DNA of 46,136 nucleotides from positions 1 through 46,136 of the forward strand of contig NZ_JAAFYZ010000063.1 of assembly GCF_018274385.1 (NCBI RefSeq), in the 5' to 3' direction. Positions within the stretch are counted from its first letter, which is position 1; every line of letters begins with the position of its first letter. This DNA is from Catenulispora pinistramenti (GTDB taxonomy: Bacteria > Actinomycetota > Actinomycetes > Streptomycetales > Catenulisporaceae). The notes under the pieces were generated by a model. That model ran no database searches. It was given only the letters and a program-made list of their open reading frames with translations, and was not told the DNA's origin. Shown piece by piece: positions 1 through 8,942 of the stretch. The translations under genes and the position numbers were made by a program.

Positions 1-45
1 CACCCGGAGCCCGCCCCCGAGGCCGACGACGCAGACGGCGCCTGA
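1..45 (+). CDS. C-terminal end of an upstream gene (partial)
   Basis: An open frame enters from the left edge and ends at TGA 43-45, reading HPEPAPEADDADGA. An acidic, Ala/Pro-rich tail like this is common at the C-terminus of actinobacterial proteins. Nothing about function can be read from 14 residues, and the frame could be accidental. Confidence 0.3.
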   Translation, partial: HPEPAPEADDADGA

Positions 46-137
46 CCGAACTCAGACCACTCATCTCACCTCTGCGGGCTGCTGACCTCAGCGGTCTATC
101 AGCCATGCCAGCGCACTGTCATCCCTGGGAGGGAACT

Positions 138-426
138 ATGTCCATCATCCGTCGCGCCGTGGCCACCGGCATCGCAGTCGGGGTCCTCAGCATCGCTGGA
201 ACGTCCGCCGCATCCGCCGCATCCACAGGGTCCGCCGGGGTCGGCACCGCGAAGCCGGCCGCCGCCGCGTCGGCCGACCACGACCGCGGACACCACCGGC
301 TGCCGGCCGTCGCCGTCGACTGGGCCGCCGCCTGGAACAGCAAGAACCCGCAGCGCCTGGCCGACCTCTTCGTCCAGTGACGACTACTACGACAAGGCCG
401 ATGTGCTGAGCCAGTCCGGCTTCTGA
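138..426 (+). pseudogene. Remnant of a secreted SnoaL/NTF2-like protein with internal deletion
   Basis: ATG 138 follows a GGGAGGGAA ribosome site. The frame has a clear signal peptide (MSIIRRAVATGIAVGVLSIAG, ending near ASAAS), a low-complexity linker, and then WAAAWNSKNPQRLADLF, which resembles the first helix of SnoaL/NTF2-fold domains (typically W...WN..D...LA.LF). It stops at TGA 378-380. In the +1 frame the sequence continues SSDDYYDKADVLSQSGF and stops at 424-426. That resembles the usual SnoaL C-terminus (DYYD.A.LL.Q.G). The roughly 90-100 central residues of the fold are missing and the two ends are out of frame, so I read it as an internally deleted gene. The family assignment rests on short motifs. 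Alternatively it is a short secreted peptide of 80 residues. Confidence 0.5.
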
Positions 427-463
427 CCAGTCTGGTTTTCCGAATAGTAGGGAGTACTGACCG

Positions 464-895
464 ATGTCCATGCTCGATGCCACTATGCGGTCGATCCTGC
501 GCTCGCCCCTCCACGGCATGGTCAGCAAGAAGATGCTGATCGTCACCGTGACGGGCCGCAAGTCCGGGCGCGTCTACGCCAATCCGGTCGGCTACGTCGA
601 GTCCGGCGGCGACCTGCTGATCGGCACCGCCGCCAAGTGGCGCCGCAATCTGGTCCCCGGGGAGCCGGTACCGATCACCTGGCGCGGCCGCGACACCGTC
701 GCGGACTGGGAGGTGATCACCGACGAGGAGGAGATCGCCGAGCCGTACCGGGTCGTCATCGCGGGCAATCCCAGCCACCGTAAGCGCTCCGGGGTCAGCC
801 TGGACGCCGACGGCAACGTCGACCGGGACCAGTTGCGCGGCGCGTTGGCGCGGGGCGCCGCCGTGGTGCGTCTGCGGCCGGTACCGACGGCATAG
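464..895 (+). CDS. Nitroreductase / F420H2-dependent quinone reductase family protein (DUF385-like)
   Basis: A 143-residue protein with the hallmark LIVTVTGRKSGRVYANPVGY near residues 24-43, followed by a strand-rich region with W-R-NL and PVPITWRGR. This is the split-barrel pattern of the deazaflavin-dependent nitroreductase (Ddn)/DUF385 family, whose members bind cofactor F420 and reduce quinones or nitro compounds; the length is typical. The family is abundant in actinomycetes. ATG 464 is chosen because it follows GGGAG; a second ATG lies two codons downstream. It stands alone between the decayed SnoaL-like gene and the divergently regulated tetR. The substrate cannot be predicted. Confidence 0.7.
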   Translation: MSMLDATMRSILRSPLHGMVSKKMLIVTVTGRKSGRVYANPVGYVESGGDLLIGTAAKWRRNLVPGEPVPITWRGRDTVADWEVITDEEEIAEPYRVVIAGNPSHRKRSGVSLDADGNVDRDQLRGALARGAAVVRLRPVPTA

Positions 896-955
896 TCCCC
901 GGCCCGATGCCCCGCAACCAGTCCTGACCTGGCGGCATTGCTCTCGGCAGTGGGG

Positions 956-984
956 TTGCCGTCGTGGTTAGTGAGTGCTAACTT
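956..984 (+). promoter_or_regulatory. tetR promoter with operator GTTAG-N6-CTAAC
   Basis: TTGCCG (956-961) and TAACTT (979-984) are separated by 17 nt. The palindrome GTTAGTGAGTGCTAAC (967-982, 5-bp arms, 6-bp spacer) covers the spacer and the -10 box. The predicted transcription start is at about 991, one base before the ATG at 992, so the message should be leaderless. The same operator sequence, differing at one spacer base, lies in the promoter of the MFS gene. Confidence 0.65.
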
Positions 985-991
985 ACTTCCC

Positions 992-1750
992 ATGAGCCCC
1001 CGCATGAGTGCCGACGAGCGACGCGACCAAGTGGTCCGGGCCGCGGTCACCGAGTTCTCGGTCCGCGGGCTGGAAGGCACCTCGACCGGTGACATCGCCA
1101 AGCGGGTCGGGGTGTCGCAGCCCTACCTGTTCCGGCTGTTCCCGACCAAGCGCGACCTGTTCATCGCCGCGTTGGAGGACTCCGCGCGGCGGGTGCAGGA
1201 AGTGTTCACCAAGGCGGCCGACGGCAAATACGGGCACGCGGCGCTGGCCGCGATGGGCCAGGCCTACCAGGACCTGCTCATGGCGGACCGTGATCTGCTG
1301 AACCTGCAACTCCAGCAGTTTGCCGCGTGCCACGACCCCGAGGTGCAGAAGGCGGTCCGCGCCCTCATGCGCCGGCTGTGGCAGCACGTGGAGAACATCT
1401 CCGGTGCCCCGCTGGAGGCCCGCGTGGAGTTCTTCGCCAGAGGCATGCTCTGCAACACCATCGCCGCGATGGGGTGGGACATGGACCGCGACTCGGACTG
1501 GCAACCCGTGCTCGAGGTGCTGCGGGACGAGGCCGCCGAGACGGCCAACTCCGCCGAGGAGCTGGACGCCCGGGCGGCGGCGGGTCGCGGGCCGGCTGGC
1601 GACAGTCCCTCCAGTCCCGAATACGCCGCTTACGTCGAGAGGGTGTTGGGCGGCACAGGCTCGACCGGCACAGGCTCGACCAACACGGCCCCGACCAGCA
1701 CAGCCCCGACCGGCACAGCCTCGACCAGCACAGCCCCGACCGACAACTGA
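992..1750 (+). CDS. TetR/AcrR family transcriptional regulator
   Basis: The N-terminal helix-turn-helix is typical: RRDQVVRAAVTEFSVRGLEG, then TSTGDIAKRVGVSQPYLFRLFPTKRDLF, about residues 8-58. The remainder is a helical ligand-binding domain. I start it at ATG 992, giving 252 residues, because the promoter boxes place transcription start at about 991 (leaderless); the longer frame from 938 would lie upstream of its own promoter. The last 30 residues are a Thr/Ser/Ala/Gly-rich tail encoded by 15-bp repeats and lie outside the domain. Two GTTAG-N6-CTAAC operators, one here and one before the MFS gene, indicate autoregulation and repression of the transporter. The inducer is unknown. Confidence 0.88.
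   Translation: MSPRMSADERRDQVVRAAVTEFSVRGLEGTSTGDIAKRVGVSQPYLFRLFPTKRDLFIAALEDSARRVQEVFTKAADGKYGHAALAAMGQAYQDLLMADRDLLNLQLQQFAACHDPEVQKAVRALMRRLWQHVENISGAPLEARVEFFARGMLCNTIAAMGWDMDRDSDWQPVLEVLRDEAAETANSAEELDARAAAGRGPAGDSPSSPEYAAYVERVLGGTGSTGTGSTNTAPTSTAPTGTASTSTAPTDN
1651..1740 (+). repeat. Six 15-bp tandem repeats in the tetR 3' end
   Basis: Six degenerate copies of a 15-bp unit, the first being CGGCACAGGCTCGAC, run in frame and encode a five-residue Thr/Ser/Ala/Gly repeat at the C-terminus of the TetR protein. The pattern suggests slippage expansion of a tail outside the folded domain. Confidence 0.8.
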
Positions 1751-1884
1751 ACACCGCGGCGACCAGCCGCGATCGCCATCGGCGCCGACCCGAGGCGCCA
1801 CCCCCGGTATGCCGAATCCATCCGGACATCCCAGCCCCGGCTCGCCCGCCGGGCAGAACTCTGCCCAGAACTCTGCCCGGTGAA

Positions 1885-1933
1885 GTTAGTGACCAATCAC
1901 TGCCTTGACTAGTTAGTGACTGCTAACTATCCG
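1885..1933 (+). promoter_or_regulatory. MFS-gene promoter with operator between -35 and -10
   Basis: TTGACT (1905-1910) and TATCCG (1928-1933) are 17 nt apart, and the operator GTTAGTGACTGCTAAC (1912-1927) fills that spacer. A second palindrome, AGTGA-CCAA-TCACT (1888-1901), lies just upstream and shares the half-site TTAGTGA. TetR binding to the main site would block RNA polymerase directly. Confidence 0.68.
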
Positions 1934-1956
1934 ATCTCTGATGTGGGAGTATCAGC

Positions 1957-3513
1957 ATGAGCACCGAGACCGCCGGCCCCGTCCGGGGCCGACCGACCGA
2001 CAGCCTGCGGGCCGCCACCATCGGCCACCCGGTCCGCACCTTCCTGATCACCGGCGTGGCCATGTTCATGGCGCAGCTGGACAACCTGGTCGTCAGCATC
2101 GCGCTGCCGTCGATCCGGGAGTCGCTGCACGCCGGCCTGTCCGGCCTGCAATGGACGGTCTCCGCCTACACCCTCACCTTCGCGGTGTTCCTGCTGACCG
2201 GCTCGACGCTCGGTGACCGCTTCGGCCGCCGGAACCTGTTCGTCGCCGGACTTGCCGTCTTCACCGCCGCGTCGGTGGTCTCGGCGCTGGCCCCGAACAT
2301 CGCGGTGCTGATCGCCGCGCGGACCGTGCAGGGCCTGGGCGGTGCCGTGATCGTGCCGCTGAGCCTGACGCTGCTGTCGGCGAGTGTGCGTCCGGAGAAG
2401 CGCGGTGCGGCCGTCGGCGCCTGGGGTGCCATCGGCGGGCTGGCCGTGGCGCTCGGACCGGTGATCGGCGGGGCCGTCGTGGAGGCCGCCTCGTGGCAGT
2501 GGATCTTCTGGGTGAACGTGCCGCTGGGGGTGGTGCTGCTGCCGCTGGCCTGGTTCGGCCTCACCGAGAGCCGCGGCCCGGCGCGGCGGCTGGACGTGGT
2601 CGGGACCGTGCTGGCCACCGGCGGGCTGCTGGGCGTGGTGCTGGGCCTGATCCGCGGCGGGGACGTCGGCTGGACCAACGCGCTGGTGCTGACCGGGTTC
2701 ATCGCCGGGGCCGTGCTGCTGGCCGCCTTCGTGCTCTGGGAACTGCGGACCGAAGCGCCGATGGTCCCGATGCACCTGTTCCGCGGCCGGAGCTTCCCGC
2801 TGATCAACGTCAGCGCCCTGCTGATGTCCTTCGGGATGTTCGGCGCGGTCTTCTTCCTGTCCCAGGTGTTCCAGACCGTCTTCGGCGACTCGCCGCTGGC
2901 CTCCGGGGTGCGGGTACTGCCGTGGACCGGGATGCCGATGCTGGTGGCGCCGATCGCCGGGATCCTGTCGGACAAGATCGGCGGCAAGTGGATCGTCACC
3001 GTCGGCCTCGGGTTGCAGGCCGTGGCACTGGCCTGGGTCGCCTCGGTCGCCTCGGCCACGGTGAGCTACACCTCGCTGCTCCCGGCCTTCATCATCGGCG
3101 GTATCGGCATGGCGATGTTCTTCGCGCCGATCGCCAACCTGGTCCTGGGCTCGGTCCGGCGGGATCAGGAAGGGATCGCCTCCGGCGTCAACAACGCGAT
3201 GCGCGAGCTCGGCGGCGTGCTGGGCATCGCGGTGATGGGCGTGGTGTTCGCCGCTCACGGCGGTTACAACCCGACCGCCACCCAGTCCGCGCCCCAGCAC
3301 TTCATCAGCGGCCTGATCCCCGCGGTCTACACCGGGGCGGCGGTCCTGGCGGTGGCGACGCTGGCGATGTTGCTGGTGCCCGGCCGGCGTCCGGCGGCCT
3401 CACAGGGCGGGGATGACGCCCACCCGTACCAGGAAGCCGAAGACGTAGCCCAGGGCGTTGGTGGCCCAGTGGAAGGACATCGGCACCAGGAGGCTGCCAC
3501 TACGCCGGCGTAG
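1957..3513 (+). CDS. MFS drug-efflux transporter, DHA2 (14-helix, EmrB/QacA-like)
   Basis: 518 residues with the features of proton-driven DHA2 exporters. These include a membrane-embedded Asp in the first helix (MAQLDNLVVSIALPSI), motif A between helices 2 and 3 (LGDRFGRRNLF), the RTVQGLGGAVIVP stretch in helix 4, and motif C in helix 5 (GPVIGG). About 14 hydrophobic segments can be counted. It is the target of the neighbouring TetR regulator through a matching operator, so it probably exports a toxic compound sensed by that regulator. The final 38 residues (from 3400) are antisense to the end of the CPBP protease gene, hydrophilic and unlike the family, which suggests loss of the original stop codon. 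Substrate unknown. Confidence 0.9.
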   Translation: MSTETAGPVRGRPTDSLRAATIGHPVRTFLITGVAMFMAQLDNLVVSIALPSIRESLHAGLSGLQWTVSAYTLTFAVFLLTGSTLGDRFGRRNLFVAGLAVFTAASVVSALAPNIAVLIAARTVQGLGGAVIVPLSLTLLSASVRPEKRGAAVGAWGAIGGLAVALGPVIGGAVVEAASWQWIFWVNVPLGVVLLPLAWFGLTESRGPARRLDVVGTVLATGGLLGVVLGLIRGGDVGWTNALVLTGFIAGAVLLAAFVLWELRTEAPMVPMHLFRGRSFPLINVSALLMSFGMFGAVFFLSQVFQTVFGDSPLASGVRVLPWTGMPMLVAPIAGILSDKIGGKWIVTVGLGLQAVALAWVASVASATVSYTSLLPAFIIGGIGMAMFFAPIANLVLGSVRRDQEGIASGVNNAMRELGGVLGIAVMGVVFAAHGGYNPTATQSAPQHFISGLIPAVYTGAAVLAVATLAMLLVPGRRPAASQGGDDAHPYQEAEDVAQGVGGPVEGHRHQEAATTPA

Positions 3514-4173
3514 CTCGCAGAACACCGCGCCGCCCAGGCCGGTGAACACGACAGTCCCGAGATCGGCCAGCGCCGCCCCCAGCCCCGAGGGTCCCAGGAG
3601 CGAGGTGAGCGCTGGCTTCTCGGTGTTCAGGTGCAGCGAGGACAGGATGTGCCAGCAGCCGAACATCAGGGAACTGAAGGCGGTGGCGCCGAGCGGCGGC
3701 CAGCGGCGGGAGGCCAGGCCGAACAGGACGCCGCGGAACGCCACCTCCTCGGCCAGCACCGTGGCGAACGGCACGTCGACGAACACCCGGACCACGACCT
3801 GCCAGGCGGTCAGCGAGGCGTAGCGCTGGTCGGTGAACAGCGAGCGGGTGACCGGCAGCAGGGCTCCGCCGAGGTAGACCACGGCCACCCCGGCGATGAT
3901 GATCCCGGACCACTTCAGGCCCCGCGGCCAGGACTGGCGGTCCAGGCCCAGCTCTTCCAGCGCGTGTCCGGACCACCAGGCCAGCCCGGCGAACAGCCCG
4001 GTGACGATGGCCGCGATCGCCAGGTCCGGCAGGCTGTTGAACCAGTGGACCCGGTGCTCCAGCCAGTTCAGCGCGGCCAGCAGCAGTACCGCGAAGATCA
4101 GCGCCTGGCCGGTGCCCAGCGGGCGCCGCAGGTGGTCGGCCAGCCAACGGCCGGCTCCGGGCGTCAACTCCAC
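3400..4173 (-). CDS. CPBP family intramembrane metalloprotease
   Basis: 257 residues with several membrane segments and the three signature motifs of the CPBP/Abi (type II CAAX prenyl protease-like) family: EEVAFR (Glu142, Glu143, Arg147), FGCWH (His175) and HWATN (His235, Asn239). The start is GTG 4173, read inside the last codons of the upstream hydrolase gene (10-nt overlap), so the two are probably translationally coupled. A much longer frame upstream in this phase is a shadow of the hydrolase gene. Bacterial members process small peptides or prenylated substrates, or protect against bacteriocins; the substrate here is unknown. The 3' end overlaps the MFS gene by 114 bp. Confidence 0.85.
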   Translation of the reverse strand: MELTPGAGRWLADHLRRPLGTGQALIFAVLLLAALNWLEHRVHWFNSLPDLAIAAIVTGLFAGLAWWSGHALEELGLDRQSWPRGLKWSGIIIAGVAVVYLGGALLPVTRSLFTDQRYASLTAWQVVVRVFVDVPFATVLAEEVAFRGVLFGLASRRWPPLGATAFSSLMFGCWHILSSLHLNTEKPALTSLLGPSGLGAALADLGTVVFTGLGGAVFCELRRRSGSLLVPMSFHWATNALGYVFGFLVRVGVIPAL

Positions 4174-5951
4174 TTCCGGTTGATCGCGGCCATGACGTTC
4201 TCCAGGTTCTCGGTGTCGGCCGCGGTCCAGCCCGGCGGCGGCAGGACGGCGCCCCAGCCCACGCAGGCCCCGGTGCCGTAGCTGTGGCCGTGCTGGGCCG
4301 GCATACCGAAGGACACCGCCAGGTCGACCGTGGTCTGCCAGAACGAGACGATCGGGTAGTAGCGGAGCTGGGGGCTGATATCCGGCCCCAGCGGCGGCGA
4401 GGCCCAGGCCGGTTTGTCGGTCAGCAGGTCCGGCGTCCACCACACCACCGGGTCCGAGGCGTTCTGCAGAAAGACCACGCGCGGGTGGTCCCAGGGCGCG
4501 GACGAGGGGTACTTCAGGTCCGATCTCGGCCACTGCCCGAACCGGATGCTCTTCCCGTTCTGATAGATCGGCCGCCAGATCGGCGAGCCCTGGTCCCGGT
4601 GGCCGACGATCTGCTGCCAGACCTTGCTGGCGGCCGGCGGACCCTCGAAGAAGACCCCGTCCGCGCCGTCGATCAGGGCCTGCGGGCTGGTGAAGACCGA
4701 GTCCATGGCGTAGGCGCCCAGGGACTCCCCGGAGAGCACCAGCTTGGGCCGGTGGTCGGCCGGGATGGTGAGCAGCCGGGTGTGGACCGCTTGGTAGAGC
4801 GCGCGGGCGGCGTGTCCGGCGCGTTCCTTGTCGACCAGGAATGAGATCCAGCTCGGCAGATACGAGTACTGAAGCGCCACGGTCGCGGTGTCGCCGTTGT
4901 ACATGTACTCCAGCGGGGTCGGGATGTTCCGGTCCACCCAGCCGCTGCCGGTGGTGCCGACCAGGTTGATCACCTTGCGGTCCCAGGCCCCGGTCCGGTC
5001 CATCTCGCGCACCGCCAGAGCCGCGGCCGCGGTGAAGTCCGCGGCTTCCACCTGCTCGCCGACGTACACCCGGACCGGCGGGAGCGAGGGCTGTCCGGAG
5101 AACGCCGTCAGCTCCTGGGTCGTCGGCGCGGTGGCCACGAAGGTGCGGCCCTTCGTGCCCAGGCTGGACCAGGAGACCAGCGATTGCGGGCTCCCTGAGA
5201 CCTGCGGCGAGACCGGCTGGTGGATCCCGGGTTCGGTGCCCTCGTTGGCCTGCCGCGAGACGTGGTCGATGAATCCGATGAACCCGCGGTCCCAGAGCAC
5301 GTTCTTGGTCCCGACCACGACCAGCGTGGCGCAGACCAGCAGCCCGGCCGCGTAGGCCAGCGGCAGCGGCACCAGAGCCCCGAACCAGGCCACGAGCTTG
5401 CGGGCGAGCAGCCGTACCGCGCGGCACACGGCGAGCAGGAACAGGAACGTGCCCAGCGACAGGCCGATGATGAGCCCGGCGTTCCAGGTCGAGGACTGGC
5501 TCAGGCCCATCAGCAGCTGGAGTCGGCGCTGGGCCCGCGCACCCCAGACCACCACGGCGATGCTCACCACGAGCAGCACCAGCGGGATGAACTGCCAGCC
5601 GCGCTTGCGCAGGTGCGCGCTGAACGGCCGGTCGAGCCGCCGGGCCAGCGCGCGCGCCGCGGTGCTCAGCAGCGAGCCGACGCCGTACCCGGCGATGCCG
5701 GTGATCCCGCCGAGCAGCCCCTGCATGATCCACGGCCGGGGGAGCAGCGAAGGGGTCAGCGACAGCCAGAAGAAGAGGGTCGCGAAGCAGTAGCCGGTCA
5801 GGTCCGGCCAGCGGCGCACCACCCAGGTGTCGTCCGGCGGGTCCCAGTGCGGGCGGCGGATGAAGGCCTCGACGCGGCCGATGAAGGAGTTCGAGGGAGC
5901 GGGGGAGTGTTCGGTCGCGGCGGAGAAGTCCGTCACATCCGATTTCTCCAT
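4164..5951 (-). CDS. Membrane-anchored alpha/beta-hydrolase (Abhydrolase_9 family)
   Basis: 595 residues. Residues about 52-215 contain several hydrophobic helices, matching the membrane N-terminal domain that precedes the catalytic domain in this actinobacterial family. The C-terminal half carries the nucleophile elbow GESLGA (Ser410) and conserved-looking DRKVINLVGTTGSGW, NASDPVVWW and HGHSYG stretches; the Asp in DPVVWW and the His in HGHS are candidate triad partners. It probably hydrolyses an ester or lipid at the outer membrane face; the substrate is unknown. It overlaps the CPBP protease gene by 10 nt, which implies one transcript. ATG 5951 is taken as the start. Confidence 0.82.
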   Translation of the reverse strand: MEKSDVTDFSAATEHSPAPSNSFIGRVEAFIRRPHWDPPDDTWVVRRWPDLTGYCFATLFFWLSLTPSLLPRPWIMQGLLGGITGIAGYGVGSLLSTAARALARRLDRPFSAHLRKRGWQFIPLVLLVVSIAVVVWGARAQRRLQLLMGLSQSSTWNAGLIIGLSLGTFLFLLAVCRAVRLLARKLVAWFGALVPLPLAYAAGLLVCATLVVVGTKNVLWDRGFIGFIDHVSRQANEGTEPGIHQPVSPQVSGSPQSLVSWSSLGTKGRTFVATAPTTQELTAFSGQPSLPPVRVYVGEQVEAADFTAAAALAVREMDRTGAWDRKVINLVGTTGSGWVDRNIPTPLEYMYNGDTATVALQYSYLPSWISFLVDKERAGHAARALYQAVHTRLLTIPADHRPKLVLSGESLGAYAMDSVFTSPQALIDGADGVFFEGPPAASKVWQQIVGHRDQGSPIWRPIYQNGKSIRFGQWPRSDLKYPSSAPWDHPRVVFLQNASDPVVWWTPDLLTDKPAWASPPLGPDISPQLRYYPIVSFWQTTVDLAVSFGMPAQHGHSYGTGACVGWGAVLPPPGWTAADTENLENVMAAINRKWS

Positions 5952-6022
5952 CCCGCCATTATCAACGCTCGAACGGTGAAATCGGGGGAATCAAGCGGAG
6001 TAGTGCTGCGGATCACGACGAA

Positions 6023-6045
6023 GGCCCCGGCTTGCCGCCGGGGCC
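6023..6045 (-). terminator. Hairpin terminator downstream of the aminotransferase gene
   Basis: A perfect 9-bp stem, GGCCCCGGC (6023-6031) with GCCGGGGCC (6037-6045), and a 5-nt loop, starting 24 bases after the aminotransferase stop codon. There is no strong T-tract, as is usual in actinomycetes. Confidence 0.65.
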
Positions 6046-6068
6046 CGCCATCGGTCGACAAGGGCGCC

Positions 6069-7301
<1,233 letters not shown>

Positions 7302-7406
7302 GCCCCCATGGTCCCATCACCGGCGGGCCGCCCGGGGTGACGTTCCACGAAAGGAGACACCCGCGCACGCCCGCGACACGGCGGCCGGCGCCGGCGGGCG
7401 AACCCG

Positions 7407-7437
7407 TTCGCAATCCGGCACGCGCGTCCCGTACACT
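7407..7437 (+). promoter_or_regulatory. Candidate promoter for tRNA-Trp (and secE-nusG)
   Basis: TACACT (7432-7437) is a good -10 box. TTCGCA (7407-7412) is a weak -35 with a long 19-nt spacer. Transcription would begin near 7444, about 57 nt before the tRNA. The -35 assignment is uncertain. Confidence 0.4.
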
Positions 7438-7500
7438 CTCGATCGGCGGATTCCCCTTCCCCACCTCGGCGAGGTAGGTTTGTGGAGCACGCTTAGGCAA

Positions 7501-7573
7501 AGGGTCGTAGCTCAATTGGTAGAGCACCGGTCTCCAAAACCGGGGGTTGGGGGTTCAAGTCCCTCCGGCCCTG
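7501..7573 (+). tRNA. tRNA-Trp (anticodon CCA)
   Basis: A full cloverleaf can be drawn. The acceptor stem is AGGGTCG/CGGCCCT with a G discriminator at 7573. The D-arm is TAGCTCAATTGGTAGAGCA. The anticodon stem CCGGT/ACCGG holds the loop CTCCAAA, so the anticodon is CCA, and the T-arm is GGGGG-TTCAAGT-CCCTC. The 3' CCA is not encoded. It lies directly upstream of secE, its usual actinobacterial position. Confidence 0.97.
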
Positions 7574-7578
7574 CTTAG

Positions 7579-7616
7579 GCGCCCAGGAAAGCCCGGAAAC
7601 GGGCTCACCTGGGCGC
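7579..7616 (+). terminator. Two-tier hairpin between tRNA-Trp and secE
   Basis: GCGCCCAGG (7579-7587) pairs with CCTGGGCGC (7608-7616), enclosing an inner stem GCCCG (7591-7595) with CGGGC (7600-7604). It starts six bases after the tRNA, so it may end tRNA transcripts, or act as a partial terminator or processing stop ahead of secE. No T-run follows. Confidence 0.55.
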
Positions 7617-7682
7617 GAAGCGTGTTCGCGGAAAGCCTTTCCGCGCCAACCCGCCACTTTCGCCGATAGTGATGAGGACCAG

Positions 7683-7952
7683 GTGACCGAGACGAGCTCG
7701 ACCTCCGCGACGTCGAAGCCGGACCGCGGCCGCGGTGGCGACCGCCGCCCCGAGCGCCGTCGGTCCCCGCTGGGCCGCATGGGCCTGTTTTACCGGCAGA
7801 TCATCGCCGAACTGCGCAAGGTGGTCTGGCCGACCCGCAACGAACTGGTCACCTACACCACGGTGGTCATCGTGTTCGTCGCGATCATGGTCGGGATCGT
7901 GGCTACGCTGGACTACGGGTTCAGCAAACTGGTGATGTGGGTGTTCGGCTGA
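7683..7952 (+). CDS. secE: Preprotein translocase subunit SecE
   Basis: 89 residues. The first 30 are charged and Arg-rich. They are followed by FYRQIIAELRKVVWPTRNEL, the conserved amphipathic segment of SecE, and a single membrane helix (about residues 60-83). Short single-helix SecE is the normal actinobacterial form. SecE clamps SecY in the plasma-membrane export channel; secY lies further along at 41593. The start is GTG 7683, after AGGA. The gene sits between tRNA-Trp and nusG, its standard place. Confidence 0.95.
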   Translation: MTETSSTSATSKPDRGRGGDRRPERRRSPLGRMGLFYRQIIAELRKVVWPTRNELVTYTTVVIVFVAIMVGIVATLDYGFSKLVMWVFG

Positions 7953-8001
7953 GCAGCCGTACCGATCCCACCACCCCTAGCAAAAGGAAGTATGAGCGAC
8001 C

Positions 8002-8781
8002 GTGTCTGAGACGTACGGAGACCTCGAAGAGGCGACTGTTCTCGTGGAGAACGACGACGAGGCCGAGGCCGTCGAGGCGGAGGTCGCCACCGGTGAGCCC
8101 GAGGACGCCAGTGAGGGCGCCGAGCAGGAGGCCGGGGCGGAGTCCGCGCCGGAGGACGAGGCCGGCAGCCAGTTCGCGCCCGGCAGCCCGGAGGCCATCG
8201 AGGAGTTCCGCGAGGCCCTGCGCCGCGCGCCCGGCGAGTGGTACGTGATCCACAGCTACGCCGGCTATGAGAACCGGGTGAAGCAGAACCTCGAGACCCG
8301 CATGACCACCTTGAACATGGAGGACTTCATCTTCCAGGTCGAGGTGCCCATGGAGGAGGTCGTCGAGATCAAGGGCGGCCAGCGCAAGCGGGTCAAGCGC
8401 AACAAGTTCCCCGGCTACGTGCTGGTCCGGATGGACCTGACCAACGAGTCCTGGGGCGTGGTGCGCAACACCCCCGGCGTCACCGGCTTCGTCGGCAACG
8501 CCCACGAGCCGTACCCGCTGACCCTGGACGAGGTCGTGAAGATCCTGCTCGAGGAGCAGCCCGAGGAGGTCAGCGGCAAGCAGAAGGCGCCGGCCGAGGT
8601 CAAGGTGCTGGACTTCGAGGTCGGCGACTCGGTCACGGTCATCGACGGCCCGTTCGCCACGCTGCAGGCCACGATCAACGAGATCAACGCCGACTCGCAG
8701 AAGGTCAAGGGCCTGGTGGAGATCTTCGGCCGGGAGACCCCGGTGGAGCTGAGCTTCAACCAGATCCAGAAGAACAGTTGA
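8002..8781 (+). CDS. nusG: Transcription antitermination/termination factor NusG
   Basis: 259 residues. The first 70 or so are acidic and disordered, an extension seen in actinobacterial NusG. The NGN domain follows ([20 protein letters not shown] ... [11 protein letters not shown] ... [12 protein letters not shown], about 80-185), then a KOW domain ([21 protein letters not shown], about 205-255). NusG binds RNA polymerase and couples it to Rho or to the ribosome. The start is GTG 8002, with AAAGGAAG about 11 nt upstream. An ATG at 7992 opens only a five-codon frame that overlaps this start. It shares the upstream transcript with secE. Confidence 0.96.
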   Translation: MSETYGDLEEATVLVENDDEAEAVEAEVATGEPEDASEGAEQEAGAESAPEDEAGSQFAPGSPEAIEEFREALRRAPGEWYVIHSYAGYENRVKQNLETRMTTLNMEDFIFQVEVPMEEVVEIKGGQRKRVKRNKFPGYVLVRMDLTNESWGVVRNTPGVTGFVGNAHEPYPLTLDEVVKILLEEQPEEVSGKQKAPAEVKVLDFEVGDSVTVIDGPFATLQATINEINADSQKVKGLVEIFGRETPVELSFNQIQKNS

Positions 8782-8880
8782 TCCGCTGTTGATCCGCTGC
8801 TGACAAGGGGTTGCGACTCCGTCAAAAGCATCACCGGAAGATACGACCGATCTTCATGTGATTCTCATAGGCACGTGCTA

Positions 8881-8906
8881 GGGCGCTCCACTAACGTGGG
8901 GCGCCC
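8881..8906 (+). terminator. Terminator of the secE-nusG operon
   Basis: An 11-bp stem with one T-G pair: GGGCGCTCCAC (8881-8891) with GTGGGGCGCCC (8896-8906), loop TAAC. It begins 100 nt after nusG. Confidence 0.75.
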
Positions 8907-8942
8907 TTGACATTTCCCAATGATTCCGTGGGGGGATCACAC

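Noticed and set aside
3400..5733. 777-codon minus-strand frame giving a long N-terminal extension to the CPBP protease
   Set aside because: Upstream of 4173 it is Arg/Gly/Ala-rich shadow of the alpha/beta-hydrolase gene; the GTG at 4173 gives a normal-length protein coupled to that gene.
7992..8009. Five-codon frame (MSDRV) overlapping the nusG start
   Set aside because: The ATG is only one or two bases from the AAAGGAAG site, too close for efficient initiation; the nusG GTG at 8002 is better placed. Regulation by this mini-frame cannot be excluded but is not supported.
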